A program made the translations under genes and the position numbers. The notes beneath the pieces were generated by a model. It saw only the letters and a list, made by a program, of their open reading frames with translations, was not told the origin of the DNA and searched no databases. A DNA stretch of 64,000 nucleotides, from assembly GCA_022036555.1 (NCBI GenBank), contig CM039139.1, positions 11,670,931-11,734,930 of the forward strand. The letters are read 5' to 3'. Shown here one piece after another: positions 1-12,664 of the stretch (position 1 is the first letter of the stretch; every line of letters begins with the position of its first letter). Source of the stretch: Microstegium vimineum (Eukaryota > Streptophyta > Magnoliopsida > Poales > Poaceae).

Positions 1-1331
1 TGGCTTCACTAAATTTAGTTGTTGTAGTTATCAGGTCTATTGCTGTTGGAGTGTTGTAAGATGGTGAGCAAGCGTTGAAGGCAGTGTAAGAGACGTTGGA
101 GAGGTATGGCTGAGTAGAATTTCCTTGGTGGCTCAAGTAAAAATGAAATGTGTAGCTCGATAACACACTCGCAAGGCTCAATGTAGTAAGTCACACCCAC
201 ATTATTTTCCTACCATGCTTCACCACAAGGGGAACGAGGAACTATTCATAAACAAGTCTAGAAAAAGACACCAAAGGACCTCATGCACTCGAGTGACTGC
301 ATTTATCATATTTTAAAAAAAAAACTTTTTTTGAAGGGTCACTAGGAGAAAGAATTCCCTACTTGAATATATTTCATTATAGTGGCAATATGAACTACCA
401 CTCAAAAAGGGTGCAATATAGTATAAGCACCACCAACACACCCAGAAAGAGAGGGCAAACATACCTTAGAACATAAAAAAGGATAAAATGAACTCCCATG
501 ACAAGAGCATGTCATTGTTCATCGACTAACACTACTCTTAAGTGACAGTATTCCGATGACCTCCATTCCACACGTGATTGTTAAGCTTTGAGCCAAGTAT
601 GGTAGACGACAATCGTCATTTACACTATCTTGAAGCATATCGAGGGTCCAATCGACACCCACCAATGCCCATTACGGGGAGGATGCATGCCTCAATGGAG
701 GGAGATGCTGACAAAAGGAGAACAAGGAGATCTAGGAGATCATGGTCTCTCTAACCTAGCATTTTATGAAACAAAGAAATCAAGGATTATAAATGGTAGT
801 GGAGTAGGACACTAACAACAATATCTTCTAGCTAGTAACTTGTGCAATTATCAGGGATTTGATCACCTAGATTTGGTCTGGGCTCCAAGAGAGTGAGGAT
901 GAGCATCAACGAGGTGCATGTGGTCTCCAAAATCAACACCTCCAAGATGCCATCATAGCATATACGGGGAGACCAAATTGGGTTTTCAGCCGAAGACCAC
1001 ACAAAGTATGAGTGTCAAGTGGTTCTTTGACGATGCCTATAAAGAGAAACATGACGCATGGTGACGCCATCGTCTCTATCATGACTATGTCATGCTAGAC
1101 TTTAATCGGGAAACCATGTGGCACCAAACATACCATGTCGGACAATACAATGCTCTGCTCGCCAGTACAATTATCACAACTGGCACACTAGCTGTTTGGG
1201 CACCCGTGGTTCGTGCGACAACCAACGTGACCACAAGAGGTAAACCATCAAAACCACTACATGCACACGCACCTCCCTCAAGATAGGAACCGTCTTGGCG
1301 TCTTGCGACAACAAGTAGAGCTGCCACTGGG
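1..1331. other. Unrecognised DNA left of the copia element
   Basis: There is no ORF with recognisable domains. The short open frames (up to about 80 codons) look like chance. The right end of this stretch is joined in the empty site to 11314 onward, so it and 11314-12400 were one piece before the copia insertion. It could be an older decayed transposon, but I see no terminal repeats. Confidence 0.4.
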
Positions 1332-1336
1332 AAGAG
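1332..1336. repeat. Target site duplication AAGAG, left copy
   Basis: The five bases AAGAG directly precede the left LTR (TGAAAGG...) and recur at 11309-11313 directly after the right LTR (...TTTCA). This marks the insertion borders of the SIRE-type element. Confidence 0.9.
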
Positions 1337-3161
1337 TGAAAGGTCCTAGATGGCTAGAGGAGGTGTGAATAGCCTAATAAAAATTCTATAAATCACTAGA
1401 GCAAAAGGTTAGATAACACTTAAGCGAAGCTTTTTGCTCTAGCTCTACTTGGGGTGCAAAGCCACCTACCCAATGCAATTCTAGTTAGCTAAGTGCTTAC
1501 AATCAATAACAAGAACCTAAAGCACTTAGCACAAGCTAGTAAGAACAACTACTAGAGAAGCTAACTAGCAAGCTAACTAGACAAGATATGAATAAATATA
1601 AATGCAAGAGAGGAGGTGATTGATATACCAATGCCTTATGATAGATGGATGTCAATAGGATGAACCAATCACAATGAATACCAAAGAGTAGCCGGGAGAC
1701 AAGATGACAATCGATTTTTCTCCCGAGGTTCACTTGGTTGCCACCAAGCTAGTCCCCATTGTGTCGACTACTCAAGTGATGATTCGGTGGCTAAAAGGCA
1801 ATGACAAGCCTAGCCCACTAACTCGGGCACCACAAGAATCCACCCAAATGAGAGTAACTCAATGACACGAGCAATCCACTAGAGTTACCCTTTGGCTCTC
1901 CGCCGAGGTGGGTACAAGCCCTCTTACAATCACAGAAGTCGGCCGCAACAAATCACCAATTGCGCCGAAGCTTCTCCACAATCGCCAAGCCGTCTAGGTG
2001 TTGGCAAACACCAAGAATAACAAGAAACCACGCAGCGATGACGATGACCAAGTGCCACTAAGATGTAATGCAATGATCAATGCACTTGGATCACTCAAAC
2101 TCTCACAAATATGCAACAAGAGTGAAGAGAGTGAGTTGGGGGCTATCTCAAGCAAGCACAAGTATGTCAAATGAATAGGAGGTGCAAGAGTTAGCCCAAG
2201 AGGCTGGCCAAAACATATAAATAGCCACCACCATGGAACTAGCCGTTTTTCCCCTTGATCACAGCCTTCTGCGCCAGTCCGGACGCAAGATGCACGGGGG
2301 GTCCGGACCAACGCGCATGCGTTCGGACCCTCTGCCGATTTGAATTCGCCCGTTGGCGCCCTTCTCTGTGCCTGCTGCGTGACTCCGGACGCACAGCACA
2401 GTAGCGTCCGGACCCAGTTCAGAGAGGGGTCCAGAGAGCTCCGAGCTCTGGACACACGTCTGGTTTCCTCGGTCCGGACACAACTCAGCGTCCGGATAAT
2501 TAGACCAGAGGAGTACAGAGAGCGTTGAGCTCCGGACGCTGCATCCGGAGTCTAGCGTCCGGACCATCATCAGCGTCCGAACCTCCTGTCCAGAGAGGCC
2601 GAGGCTAGGGTATGCCTCCGGTCACAAGACCATTTGTCCGGACCGCACCTTGCTTGCGTCCGGACCCTGCGTCCGGAGTGCTTCTGAGTGCCAATCCGAG
2701 CCGTCTCTTCTTCTCCAAGTCTTCAAGTGCTAACATCTTATGATCCAAACCTTGTTCACCTGTGTTAGCCTTTGTAATATATATTTCTTGGATTATATTT
2801 AGTTCTTTGTGTCACTTAGGTTCATTTTGATATACAATGCAAATGACCTAGTGGCACATGATAACCGTAATCGAAACGAGTTTTCCCTTCTTAATAGTAC
2901 GGCTATCTATCCTAAAGGTGATCACACTCTCTATAGTGTCTTGATCACTAAACCAAAAATGGCCCTATAGATATACCTTTGCCTTGGGTCCATTTTTTTT
3001 TTCTCTTTCTTCTTTTCCGTAGTCCATGGAGTACTTGATTCACCATGATCATCCATCTAGCTCCATGTTCCAAGGTGGACCACCCTATCTTGATCATACA
3101 CTTAGTTAAAGGGTTAGTCCATAGGTTTCATCAATTAACCAAAACCAAACAAGGTCTTTCA
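1337..3161 (-). repeat. 3' LTR of the copia element
   Basis: 1825 bp. On the minus strand it runs TGAAAGAC to ...CTTTCA and matches 9461-11308 almost throughout. It lacks a segment of about 22 bp that the other LTR has near 10535-10560, between two copies of TCCGGACCC. The stretch 2270-2700 is packed with the palindrome TCCGGA. Confidence 0.93.
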
Positions 3162-4149
3162 ATCTCCCCATTTTTGGTAATTGATGACAACCTTTTCACA
3201 AATGAATATATATAATGAAAAAATCAACTTTGGTAGTATTAGCTCCCCCTATATATGTGATATATGAGTTTGGTTCATTTTGATCACATATGCATGAATA
3301 GGAATTGTGAGAGAGTGAATGCTACCAAATGATGCTAAGGTGTGTAGGATGGACCTTTGAAGCGTGATACCAATCGGAGTGCAATATTATAACATCCTTA
3401 GCACCATGGTTAGCTAGATACCATCAAAAACACTAGAAACCTTGTGAGATCAATATTAGAAGCAAAGTTTCTAGATACCAATTGAAAGAACAAGGTTCTA
3501 GCTTACCAACCTATGCATGCTAGTTAGCAAAACATCATATGAATCCTATAACTAGCATACACCACACAAGCATGCCATGAATGTAAATACATATGCAAGC
3601 AAGCACTTATGAGTGCACAAAGATATGCAACAACTTTATCCATAGGCTTGCTCTCCCTACTTGTGTGCTTTTATTTTCAAAATTTTCAAAAATATTTTTC
3701 TTTGTCTTACTACTTACTTCTCCCCCTTTGTCATCTACTATCATAAAAGATATGCTCAAAGGTTTGATTATTGGAGAGAAGCTTAGTTGTGGTTCAATCT
3801 AGATTACTTGCCCCAAGCTATTTAACTCAGTTTAAACCATGGACAAGCTTGTTCACACATCCTAGAATGGTTATCTTGCCCATGTTGAGCTAAACATTTG
3901 AAGTTCATGATCTAGATCAAACACTAGGATTGCAAGCCCACAAATATGTCATATGCTACCACTAGATCAAGTCAAGTATAGAAGCAATAGTGGTACCATA
4001 TAAGCATCAAATCATTTGAATTTTCATGAATGATCCTAATGAATTGATGTTTAGATGCACTAGCAAGTTCTAATAATGGATGAATGACATGTCAATCAAC
4101 TTTTACCTTGCATAGCTTGAAGGAGAGGCATGTCATATATGGGGGTGCA
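3162..4149 (-). other. Copia 3' non-coding region with polypurine tract
   Basis: Next to the LTR, the minus strand reads AATGGGGAGAT (3162-3172), the expected polypurine tract that primes plus-strand synthesis. The rest, up to the end of RNase H at 4150, has no supported ORF. SIRE elements may carry an envelope-like ORF here, but I see none. Confidence 0.7.
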
Positions 4150-7100
4150 TCAACACATATTTGAGAAGTCAAGAATGTTCAATTCATTCCTTAGCTTGCA
4201 AAACCTCTTCTTATCAAGTGGCTTGGTGAATATGTCGGCAAGTTGATCATCGGTGCCAACATTTGTGATCTTGATATCACCCTTGAGTTGATGGTCTCTT
4301 ATGAAGTGGTGCCTCACATCAATGTGCTTGGTTCTTGAATGTTGAACCAGATTATTGGTTAGCTTCACCGCACTTTAATTGTCACATAGCAATGACACTT
4401 GCTTGAATTTGATTCCAAAGTCATCCAAAGTTGCTTTCATCCAAAGCAATTGAGCACAACAGCTACCCGCGCTTATGTATTTGGCTTCGGCGGTAGAGAG
4501 TGCAACACTATTTTGCTTCTTTGATGACCAAGATACAAGTGACATGCCTAGCATTTGACATGTGCCCGATGTGCTTTTTCTATCAATCTTGCATCCCGCA
4601 TAGTCGGAGTCCAAATATCCGATTAGCTCAAAGTTAGATCCCTTGGGATACCACAATCCAACATCTTGTGTATGTTTCAAGTACCTCAATATTCTCTTTG
4701 TAACCTTCAAGTGACTTTCTCTTGGGGAGGCTTGAAATCTTGCACACATGCATACACTAAACATCACATCCGGCCTAGAAGCGGTCACATAGAGTAGGCT
4801 TCCAATCATAGACCGATACAACTTTTGATCCACCATATTGCTACTAGCATCACTATCCAAGTGTCCATTAGTGCCCATTGGAGTGCTAATTCCTTTTTAA
4901 TCCTCTAAGCCAAACTTCTTCATCATATCCTTGGTGTACTTGCCTTGACTCACAAAAGTGTCATTCTTCAATTGCTTGATTTGAAAACCAAGGAAGTAGC
5001 TAAGTTCACCAATCATTGACATTTCAAACTCATTTGCCATCATCTTGCCAAATTCTTCACAAAAATCTTGATTGGTTGAACCGAATATGATGTCATCCAC
5101 ATATATTTGAAGCACAGATAGATCTTTGTCAAGCTTCTTGGTGAAGAGAGTAGTATCAATCTTCCCCATAATGAACCCTTTAGATAGAATAAAATCCCTC
5201 AATCTTTCATACCATGCTCTAGGTGCTTGCTTCAAGCCATATAAAGCTTTCCTCAACTTGTACACATGGTTGGGCTTCTTGTCATCTTCAAAACCGAGAG
5301 GTTGCTCAACATATACTAGCTCATTGATGTATCCATTCAAGAAAGCACTCTTCACATCCATTTGGTATAGCTTGATGTTGTGTGCACATGCATAGGCCAA
5401 TAGGATTCTTATTGCCTCTAATCTTGCAACCGGTGCATAGGTTTCTCCAAAGTCAAGACCCTCAACTTGAGTGTATCCTTGAGCTACCAATCTTAATTTG
5501 TTCCTCACAACTATACCATCTTGGTCTTGTTTGTTTCTAAATACCCATCTTGTGTCAATCACATTGTAGTTCTTGGGTCTTTCAACTAGTTCCTAAACTT
5601 GATTCCTAGTGAAATTGTTTAGCTCTTCATGCATAGCATTGACCCAATCAAAATCTTGTAGTGCTTCATCTATCTTTGTTGGCTCTATGGATGATACAAA
5701 AGAGTAGTGCTCACAGAAGGATGCCAATCTTGATCTTGTTTGAACACCACTTGTAATATCATCAACTATTTGATCAATGGGGTGATCTCTTGCTATGTTG
5801 GTCGGTTGGAGAGTTGGGAGTTGATTGCTTGAGCTTGGTTGAGATGAACTAGCAACTTGTTGATCTTGCACTTGAGAGCTACTAGCTTGTATTTGAGGTG
5901 AGTTGAGCACTTAATCTTTATCATCTTCAATATCAATCACTTGCCTAGGCCGAATATCACCAATATACATGCTCTTCATAGCATTTGCCAATTGAGATCC
6001 ACTCACATCTTCTAGATTCCCATTCTCAACTTGGGAGCCATTGGTTTCATCAAACTCAACATCATGGACCTCCTCAAGTATACCACTAGCCGAATTCCAC
6101 ACTCTATAGGCTTTGCTTGTGGTTGAGTAACCAAGTAAGAACCCTTCATCACACTTCTTGTCAAACTTCCCAAGTCTTGTGCCTTTCTTCAATATGTAGC
6201 ATTTGCACCCAAAGACTCTAAAGTATGTAATGTTGAGCTTTCTTCCATTTAAAAGCTCATATGGAGTCTTCTCCATCAATGGATGACAATATAACCGATT
6301 GCTAGAGTAGCAAGCGGTGTTGATAGCTTTGGCCCAAAAGGATTGACTCACATTGTACTCACTAAGCATAGACCTTGCCATATCAATCAATGTTCTATTC
6401 TTCCTCTCAACAAGGCCATTTGATTGTGGGGTGTACTTGGCCGAGAGTTGATGTTTGATTCCAAGCTCATCACATAGTTCTTCAACTCTTGTATTCTTGA
6501 ATTCACTTCCATTGTCACTTCTCACTTTCTTGATGATTGTTTCAAACTCATTGTGACATCTCTTGACAAAAGACTTGAATGTGGCAAATGTATCACTCTT
6601 GTCATTGAGAAAGAATACCTAAGTGTATCTTGTAAGATCATCCACTATGACAAAGCCATACTTGTTGCCTCCAATACTAGTATAGGTTGTTGGTCCAAAT
6701 AAATCCATGTGCAACAACTCAAAGCTCTACTAGTGCTCATCATGCCTTTCTTTGGATGAGTGTTACCAACTTGTTTGCCGGCTTGACAAGAGCTACAAAG
6801 TTTGTCCTTTTCAAACACAACATCTTTCAAGCCTCTTACTAAGTCATGTTTGATCAATCTATTCAATTGCTTCATTCCAACATGACCAAGCCTTCTATGC
6901 CATAACCAACCCATACTTAATTTGGTGAGCAAGCAAGTTGACAATTGAGCTTCACTAGCATTGAAATCAACTAGGTAGAGGTTTTCATATCTAAAGCCTT
7001 TGAAGATCAAGTTTGAACCATCTACACTAATGATCTCTACATCATCTATTCCAAATATGCATTTGAATCCAAGATCACACAATTGAGCTACCGATAGCAA

Positions 7101-7343
7101 ATTGAAGTTCAAGCTCTCAACTAGCAGAACATTGGATATGCTCAAGTCATTAGATATTGCAATCTTACCAAGACCCTTGACCTTGCCTTTGCCATTATCA
7201 TCAAATGTAATACTATCAATGTCATCATTGGTGTTGGAGTTGATTGATTTGAACATTCTAGAATCCCCGGTCATGTGTTGAGTGCATCCACTATCAAGCA
7301 CCCAATGCCTTCCTCCGGCTTTGTAATTGACCTACAAAATAAA
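4150..7343 (-). pseudogene. Copia pol remnant (protease, integrase, reverse transcriptase, RNase H)
   Basis: Reading on the minus strand from 7301: protease motif DSGCTQHMTGD, then the GAG-pre-integrase region (WHRRLGHVGMKQL) and its zinc-finger cysteines (CSSCQAGK). A one-base loss near 6722 shifts frame in the integrase. The integrase core resumes with VRSDNGSEFKN and QSNGLVERKNRTLIDMA. Reverse transcriptase (5562-4897) shows RWVFRNK, YAPVARLEAIR, QMDVKSAFLNG and the catalytic YVDDIIFGS. RNase H (4878-4150) shows YLDSDYAGCKIDRKSTSG and ALSTAEAKY. In-frame stops lie near 7341 (TAA), 7326 (TAG), 6618 (TAG, probably from Trp), 5911 (TAA), 5593 (TAG, probably from Trp), 4897 (TAA) and 4375 (TAA, probably from Glu). 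Motifs are intact apart from these breaks. Confidence 0.92.
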
Positions 7344-8621
7344 TTAGTTTCTTTTAGGTACCCATACTTGTTTGGGTCCTCTAAAGTTAGTGACCAAGGA
7401 TTTTGGTACCCAAATAGCCTTCTTCTTTGGGCCAACTATGGATGTGCCAACATACTTAGCCATGATACCTTTAGCACTTTTGGTAAGCATATAACATGAA
7501 TCAAAGTGAATAGAGGTAGCTTTAGCAAACTTGGTTTGGTTCATGTTAAGTTTGCAATATTGGTCTACATTCCCTACTTGCTTGCATTTTGTGCAAAACC
7601 GGCCATTGCTCCTCACAAAGCTAGGCTTAGGAGTGACAAAGGTCGATTTGCCCTTCTTGGGGGTATATCCCAAACCCTCTTTGTAATGAGAGAATCTTTG
7701 GCTACCCAAGCACTTTAGCAAGCGGGCATCTCCACCATATGCCTTACCCAAAGCATGAGTGAGTTCATTAACATCATTTTTCAATTTTTCATTTTCAATC
7801 ACTAGTGTAGCATCATCCTTTGAGCTATCACTAGTAGATGTGTAAGTGGAGGTGCTAGTGTTGGTTGGTGCAACAATGATAGGAGTGAAAAATGATTCAT
7901 CTAGAATATCACAAGTTACTCCAACATTGCATGATGCAACAACCTTATCCTTGCTTTGATCAAGGAGAGAGGAGTGAGCCTTTTCAAGCTTGTAGTGAGT
8001 CCTCTCAAGCTTCTCATGGGCTTCCATTAGCCTCTCATGAGAGCCATTGAGCTCATCAAAGGATTGTTCAAGAGCCTTAATCTTCTTGTTCAATTCTTTG
8101 CACTCCTTTCTCTTCTTCTCAAAGCACTCATAAATTTGCTTTATCATATCAACTAGTTCTTCCTTGGAGTACTCCTCCTCATTATCACTACTGTCATCAT
8201 CACTATCACTATCATCATGAGATTGTACCTTGGTTGGCTTAGCCATGAAGCATGATGGAGTGTCGAAGATGGATGGCCTGTTGTTGATAGCAATGCTTGC
8301 CATAACCTTCTTCTTGGATTTCTTCCTTTTATCATCACTAGAGTCATCATTGGAAGAGTCACTATCATCCCAAGTCACCACATAGGATTCACCCTTCTTC
8401 TTATTGGTGAAGGATAGCTTTTTATACTTCTTGTCATGCTTGCTCTTCTTCTTCTCATCATCACTATGATCGGGACAATCCGCAATCATGTGACCGGTGC
8501 TCTTGCACTTGTAGCATCTATTCTCATATTCTTTGCCCTTGAAGTTGTCCCTTATCTTCTAGCACCATAGCCCTTCTTCTTCATGAACTTGCCAAACTTA
8601 CACACGAAGAGGGCCATCATC

Positions 8622-8672
<51 letters not shown>

Positions 8673-9400
8673 CTAGCTTCTTCATCATCACTTGACTCTT
8701 GCTTCTTTGCTTTGCCCTTGCTCTTGGATGAAGAAGCCTTGAATGCTAAGCTCTTCTTTTCTTTCTTTTCTTCCTTGACCTCTTCTTCTTCACTTTCCTC
8801 ATTGTATTGCTCTTCGGTCATGATCTCACCAAGTACCTCATTGGGAGTGATCTTGTCCAAACTATCTCTCCTAATTATTTGCCTCAAGGTTTTGTATTTC
8901 TTGGGCAAACAACCAAGAAACCGGTTTGAGAAGTCTTCATCCTTGACCTTCTCACCCAAGCTCTTGAGATCATTGATGATCACTTGGAGCCTATGGAACA
9001 TCTCCGGGATAGACTCACCATCCTTCATCTTGAAGTGGGATAGCTTGTCCTTGAGCATGTACAACTTGGCATTCTTTACCGTTGAAGTGCCTTCATAAGT
9101 ATCTTCTAGTCTCTTCCACACTTCACTTGCCTTCTCAAGATCTTTTATTTGCTCAAACACTTTTGAGTCAATGCCATTGTAGATCACATTGAGAGCCATT
9201 GTGTTGCATTGTCGGTTCTCTTGCTCTTTTGGTGTGGGAGCGGCTTCGTCAAGAATGACAAAGTCATGTTCGGTCACACTCCACACCTTCTCATGTATTG
9301 AGCCTAGATGCATCTTCATCTTCCTCTTTCAATAATCAAATGATGTGCCATCAAATATTTGTGGTTTGCTTCCCACATGGTTGAATGATATTTGAGCCAT
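7344..9400 (-). pseudogene. Copia gag remnant
   Basis: The original start is probably the ATG at 9398-9400 (MAQISFNHVG...). After 23 codons a TGA at 9329-9331 replaces what should be Trp, and the frame then runs open to 8552. It covers the capsid-like UBN2 region (QIKDLEKASEVWKRLEDTYEG) and a highly acidic tail with about 16 aspartates from a GAT microsatellite. A frameshift near 8550 leads into the zinc knuckle C-Y-K-C-K-S-T-G-H-M-I-A-D-C (CX2CX4HX4C) at about 8480-8520. After that comes a Lys/Ser/Asp-rich linker with a coiled-coil-like stretch, up to the TAA near 7341. The product would be the capsid/nucleocapsid polyprotein. This copy is broken. Confidence 0.9.
8624..8671. repeat. (ATC)16 microsatellite in copia gag
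   Basis: Uninterrupted ATC triplets, read as GAT (Asp) codons on the coding minus strand, giving a run of about 16 aspartates in an already acidic part of gag. Confidence 0.9.
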
Positions 9401-9446
9401 CTCTTAACACCAAAGGTTATTAAGCCTTGATAATATGGTGACCACG

Positions 9447-9458
9447 GCTCCGATACCA
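9447..9458 (-). other. Primer binding site, initiator tRNA-Met type
   Basis: On the minus strand, TGGTATCGGAGC starts two bases inside the right LTR. It differs by one base from the usual copia tRNA-iMet site TGGTATCAGAGC. It fixes the right LTR as the 5' LTR. Confidence 0.85.
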
Positions 9459-9460
9459 CT

Positions 9461-11308
9461 TGAAAGGTCCTAGATGTCTAGAGGGGGGGGGTGAATAGCC
9501 TAATAAAAATTATACAAATCACTAGAGCAAAATGTTAGATAACACTTAAGCGAAGCTTTTTGCTCTAGCTCTACTTGGGGTGCAAAGCCACCTACCCAAT
9601 GCAATTCTAGTTAGCTAAGTGCTTAGAATCAATAGCAAGAACCTAAAGCACTTAGCACAAGCTAGTAAGAACAACTACTAGAGAAGCTAACCAGCAAGCT
9701 AACAAGACAAGATATGAATGAATATAAATGCAAGAGAGGAGGTGATTGATATACCAATGCCTTGTGATGGATGGATGTCAATAGGATGAACCAATCACAA
9801 TGAATACCAAAGAGTAGCCGGGAGACAAGATGACAATCGATTTTTCTCCCGAGGTTCACTTGGTTGCCACCAAGCTAGTCCCCGTTGTGTCGACTACTCA
9901 AGTGATGATTCGGTGGCTAATAGACAATGACAAGCCTATCCCACTAACTCGGGCGCCACAAGAATCCACCCAAATGAGAGTAACTCAATGACACAAGCAA
10001 TCCACTAGAGTTACCCTTTGGCTCTCGGCCGAGGTGGGTACAAGCCCTCTCACAATCACTGAAGTCGGCCGCAAACAATCACCAATTGCGCCGAAGCTTC
10101 TCCACAATCGCCAAGCCGTCTAGGTGTTGGCAAACACCAAGAATAACAAGAAACCACACGACGATGACGATGACCAAGTGCCACTAAGATGTAATGCAAT
10201 GATCAATGCACTTGGATCACTCAAACTCTCACAAATATGCAACAAGAGTGAAGAGAGTGAGTTGGGGGCTATCTCAAGCAAGCACAAGTATGTCAAATGA
10301 ATGGGAGGCGCAAGAGTTAGCCCAAGAGGCTGGCCAAAACATATAAATAGCCACCACCATGGAACTAGCCGTTTTGCCCCTTGATCACAGCCTTCTGCGC
10401 CAGTCTAGACGCAAGATGCACAGGGGGTCTGGACCAACGCGCATGCGTCCGGACCCTCTGCCGATTTGAATTCACCTGTTGGCGCCCTTCTCTGTGCTTG
10501 CTGCGTGACTCCGGACGCACAACACAGTAGCATCCGGACCCTCTTCGCCTTGCGTCCGGACCCAGTTCAGAGAGGGGTCCAGAGAGCTCCGAGCTCCGGA
10601 CACACGTCCGGTTTCCTCGGTCCGGACACAACTCAGCGTCCGGATAATTAGACCAGAGGAGTACAGAGAGCGTTGAGCTCCGGACGCTGCATCCGGAGTC
10701 TAGCGTCCGGACCATCATCAGCGTCCGGACCTCCTGTCCAGAGAGGCCGAGGCTAGGGTATGTCTCCGGTCGCAAGACCATTTGTCCGGACCGCACCTTG
10801 CTTGCGTCCGGACCCTGCGTCCGGAGTGCTTCTGAGTGCCAATCCGAGCCGTCTCTTCTTCTCCAAGTCTTCAAGTGCTAAAATCTTATGATCCAAACCT
10901 TGTTCACCTGTGTTAGCCTTTGTAACATATATTTCTTGGATTATATTTAGTTCTTTGTGTCACTTAGGTTCATTTTGATATGCAATGCAAATGACCTAGT
11001 GGCACAATAACCGTAATCGAAACAAGTTTTCCCTTCTTAATAGTACGGCTATCTATCCTAAAGGTGATCACACTCTCTATAGTGTCTTGATCACTAAACC
11101 AAAAATGGTCCTATAGATATACCTTTGCCTTGGGTCCATTTTTGTTTTTCTCTTTTTTCTTTTCCTTAGTCCATGGAGTACTTGATTCAGCATGATCATC
11201 CATCTAGCTCCATGTTCCAAGGTGGACCACCCTATCTTGATCATACACTTAGTTCAAGGGTTAGTCCATAGGTTTCATCAATTAACCAAAACCAAACAAG
11301 GTCTTTCA
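9461..11308 (-). repeat. 5' LTR of the copia element
   Basis: 1848 bp, TG...CA bounded on the minus strand. It contains about 14 copies of TCCGGA between 10440 and 10830. A TATA-like stretch sits near 10342-10352 (CATATAAATAGC on the plus strand, CTATTTATATG on the minus). I cannot say which strand it serves. Confidence 0.93.
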
Positions 11309-11313
11309 AAGAG
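11309..11313. repeat. Target site duplication AAGAG, right copy
   Basis: Matches 1332-1336 exactly and directly follows the right LTR. Confidence 0.9.
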
Positions 11314-12445
11314 GGCTATAAAGGAGAAGTTGACCACCACAATGTGTCACTCGCGGCCTCCCCCACCACGTGTTGCTCCCAAATGCGACTGTTGTTGCGC
11401 TGTCCATGCATGAGTAGGTGTCAGTGCCGAAGGACACGACAAACACCATGATAATGGCGGACGAGGTGAGGTGCGACGACCTCGAGGTGCAATAGTTGCA
11501 GCGTGTCAGAGGCAAGGTAGAACTGCTGTCTAACGGAGCCCATGCGGAACATCGACAGCGATGACCCATGCTCGTGATTGCGGTAGAATAACTGCCCACC
11601 GCCGCAGAAGGTGATGCCCTTTGTCGTGGTGGAAAGCAAGATGACACCGCCCTCAACCAGCAGTAGCGATGACGTCAAGCCTTCTCCTGCCTCCGTCGAC
11701 TACCCTTGTTATGCAGAATGACTCCGTGCTGAGGGTAGGATACTTACCGACATCCTGGCTGCCGACCATATGTGAGTGATTGCCTTGTTGAGTGCCACTA
11801 CTCACCGAGCAACAGGAGGGGGTGCCAGAAGAGGAGACTTTTTCACAGCGATGGGTCGCCCCCCAAGTCCCAAAAGAAGAATACTTTTGATGTGTCTTTT
11901 AAAAGAATATCTTATAAAAATGTTTTGAAAATACAATCCTCTTAAAAAACAAGTAAGTTGTAAAAGAGACAAATTCTCTTAAAAAAACTCTAATAAACAA
12001 TCCTCTGGAATAAATTGTTTTTTCATGTAAGGGCGCCTTTAGTAGAGTTGTAGATTATTGTAGAAATATTTTAAATCTATATGTTCACTTTAGAAATATT
12101 TTCATGATAAACTAGAATCACTTCTGTAAAACTGTTGGGTAGTTTGCTATATTCTTGAAACCGGAAGAATAAAAAGAAAACATATGTTAGGTGTTTCTTA
12201 GATAAGTAAAAGAACATAATAAATCAGTTTCTAGTGATTGTCTTTAAAACACTATCTATGAGCCTTTTGGCAATGATTCTTCTCGCTGTCAAACGCATGA
12301 GTGTGGCACGAACTCACTAAAGAGATGTCTACAATAGGTTTGGCAGCTCTCGTGTCATCTCACATGGCATGATGGCAAACATGCTTGTTCAACCGTTCGC
12401 CTTGTACCATCGTCCAAGCAACGAAAACATGAACTCCGAGAACTT
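11314..12445. other. Unrecognised DNA and Ms45 upstream region
   Basis: 11314-11870 is moderately GC-rich, with open frames on the minus strand (to 11656 and 11678) that match nothing I know. The frame ending at 11306 is closed only by the TGA of the LTR edge. 11870-12300 is AT-rich. From about 12300 it reads as the Ms45 promoter. No gene is supported. Confidence 0.4.
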
Positions 12446-12452
12446 TATAAAG
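12446..12452 (+). promoter_or_regulatory. Probable TATA box of Ms45
   Basis: TATAAAG lies about 215 bp before the chosen ATG, which would give transcription starting near 12475-12480 and a 5' leader of about 190 bases. It is the only good TATA in the right place. Confidence 0.6.
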
Positions 12453-12664
12453 TGCCACGTTCCCTGGCTATTCTGAACCAAGAGGACACCTACTCCCAAA
12501 CAATACATCTCATTCATGCAACTTCCATGCAAGTCGATGGAGAGTTGGAGACACGAACATACATTTGCTGAACAAATCCATTAAGATCACAACCTCCCTC
12601 GCTCCCCTCTCTCTTCTGCATGCAAAGTTGCAAACCGAACCCCTGCCGATCTTTTTCGTCCACC

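Larger units (their letters stand above)
1337..11308 (-). mobile_element. Ty1/copia LTR retrotransposon, SIRE/Maximus type, full-length but decayed
   Basis: About 9.97 kb, read on the minus strand. It has two long LTRs (1337-3161 and 9461-11308), a 5-bp target duplication, a tRNA-Met-type primer binding site inside the right LTR, a purine tract inside the left LTR, and gag and pol in copia order (gag, protease, integrase, reverse transcriptase, RNase H). Long LTRs, a large acidic gag with one zinc knuckle and a non-coding stretch after RNase H suit the SIRE/Maximus lineage (family knowledge). Several stops and at least two frameshifts mean this copy cannot make its own proteins. The LTRs are still very similar, differing by scattered substitutions and one indel of about 22 bp, so the insertion is fairly young. 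Confidence 0.93.

Noticed and set aside
3593..3802. Envelope-like ORF of the copia element
   Set aside because: The frame is on the wrong strand, is 69 codons long, and has no signal peptide or conserved sequence.
8583..9098. Plus-strand serine-rich ORF
   Set aside because: It is the ATC/TCA microsatellite and gag read backward.
10440..10830. CRISPR-like array or satellite
   Set aside because: TCCGGA units are too short and irregularly spaced, the genome is eukaryotic, and the array lies inside an LTR.
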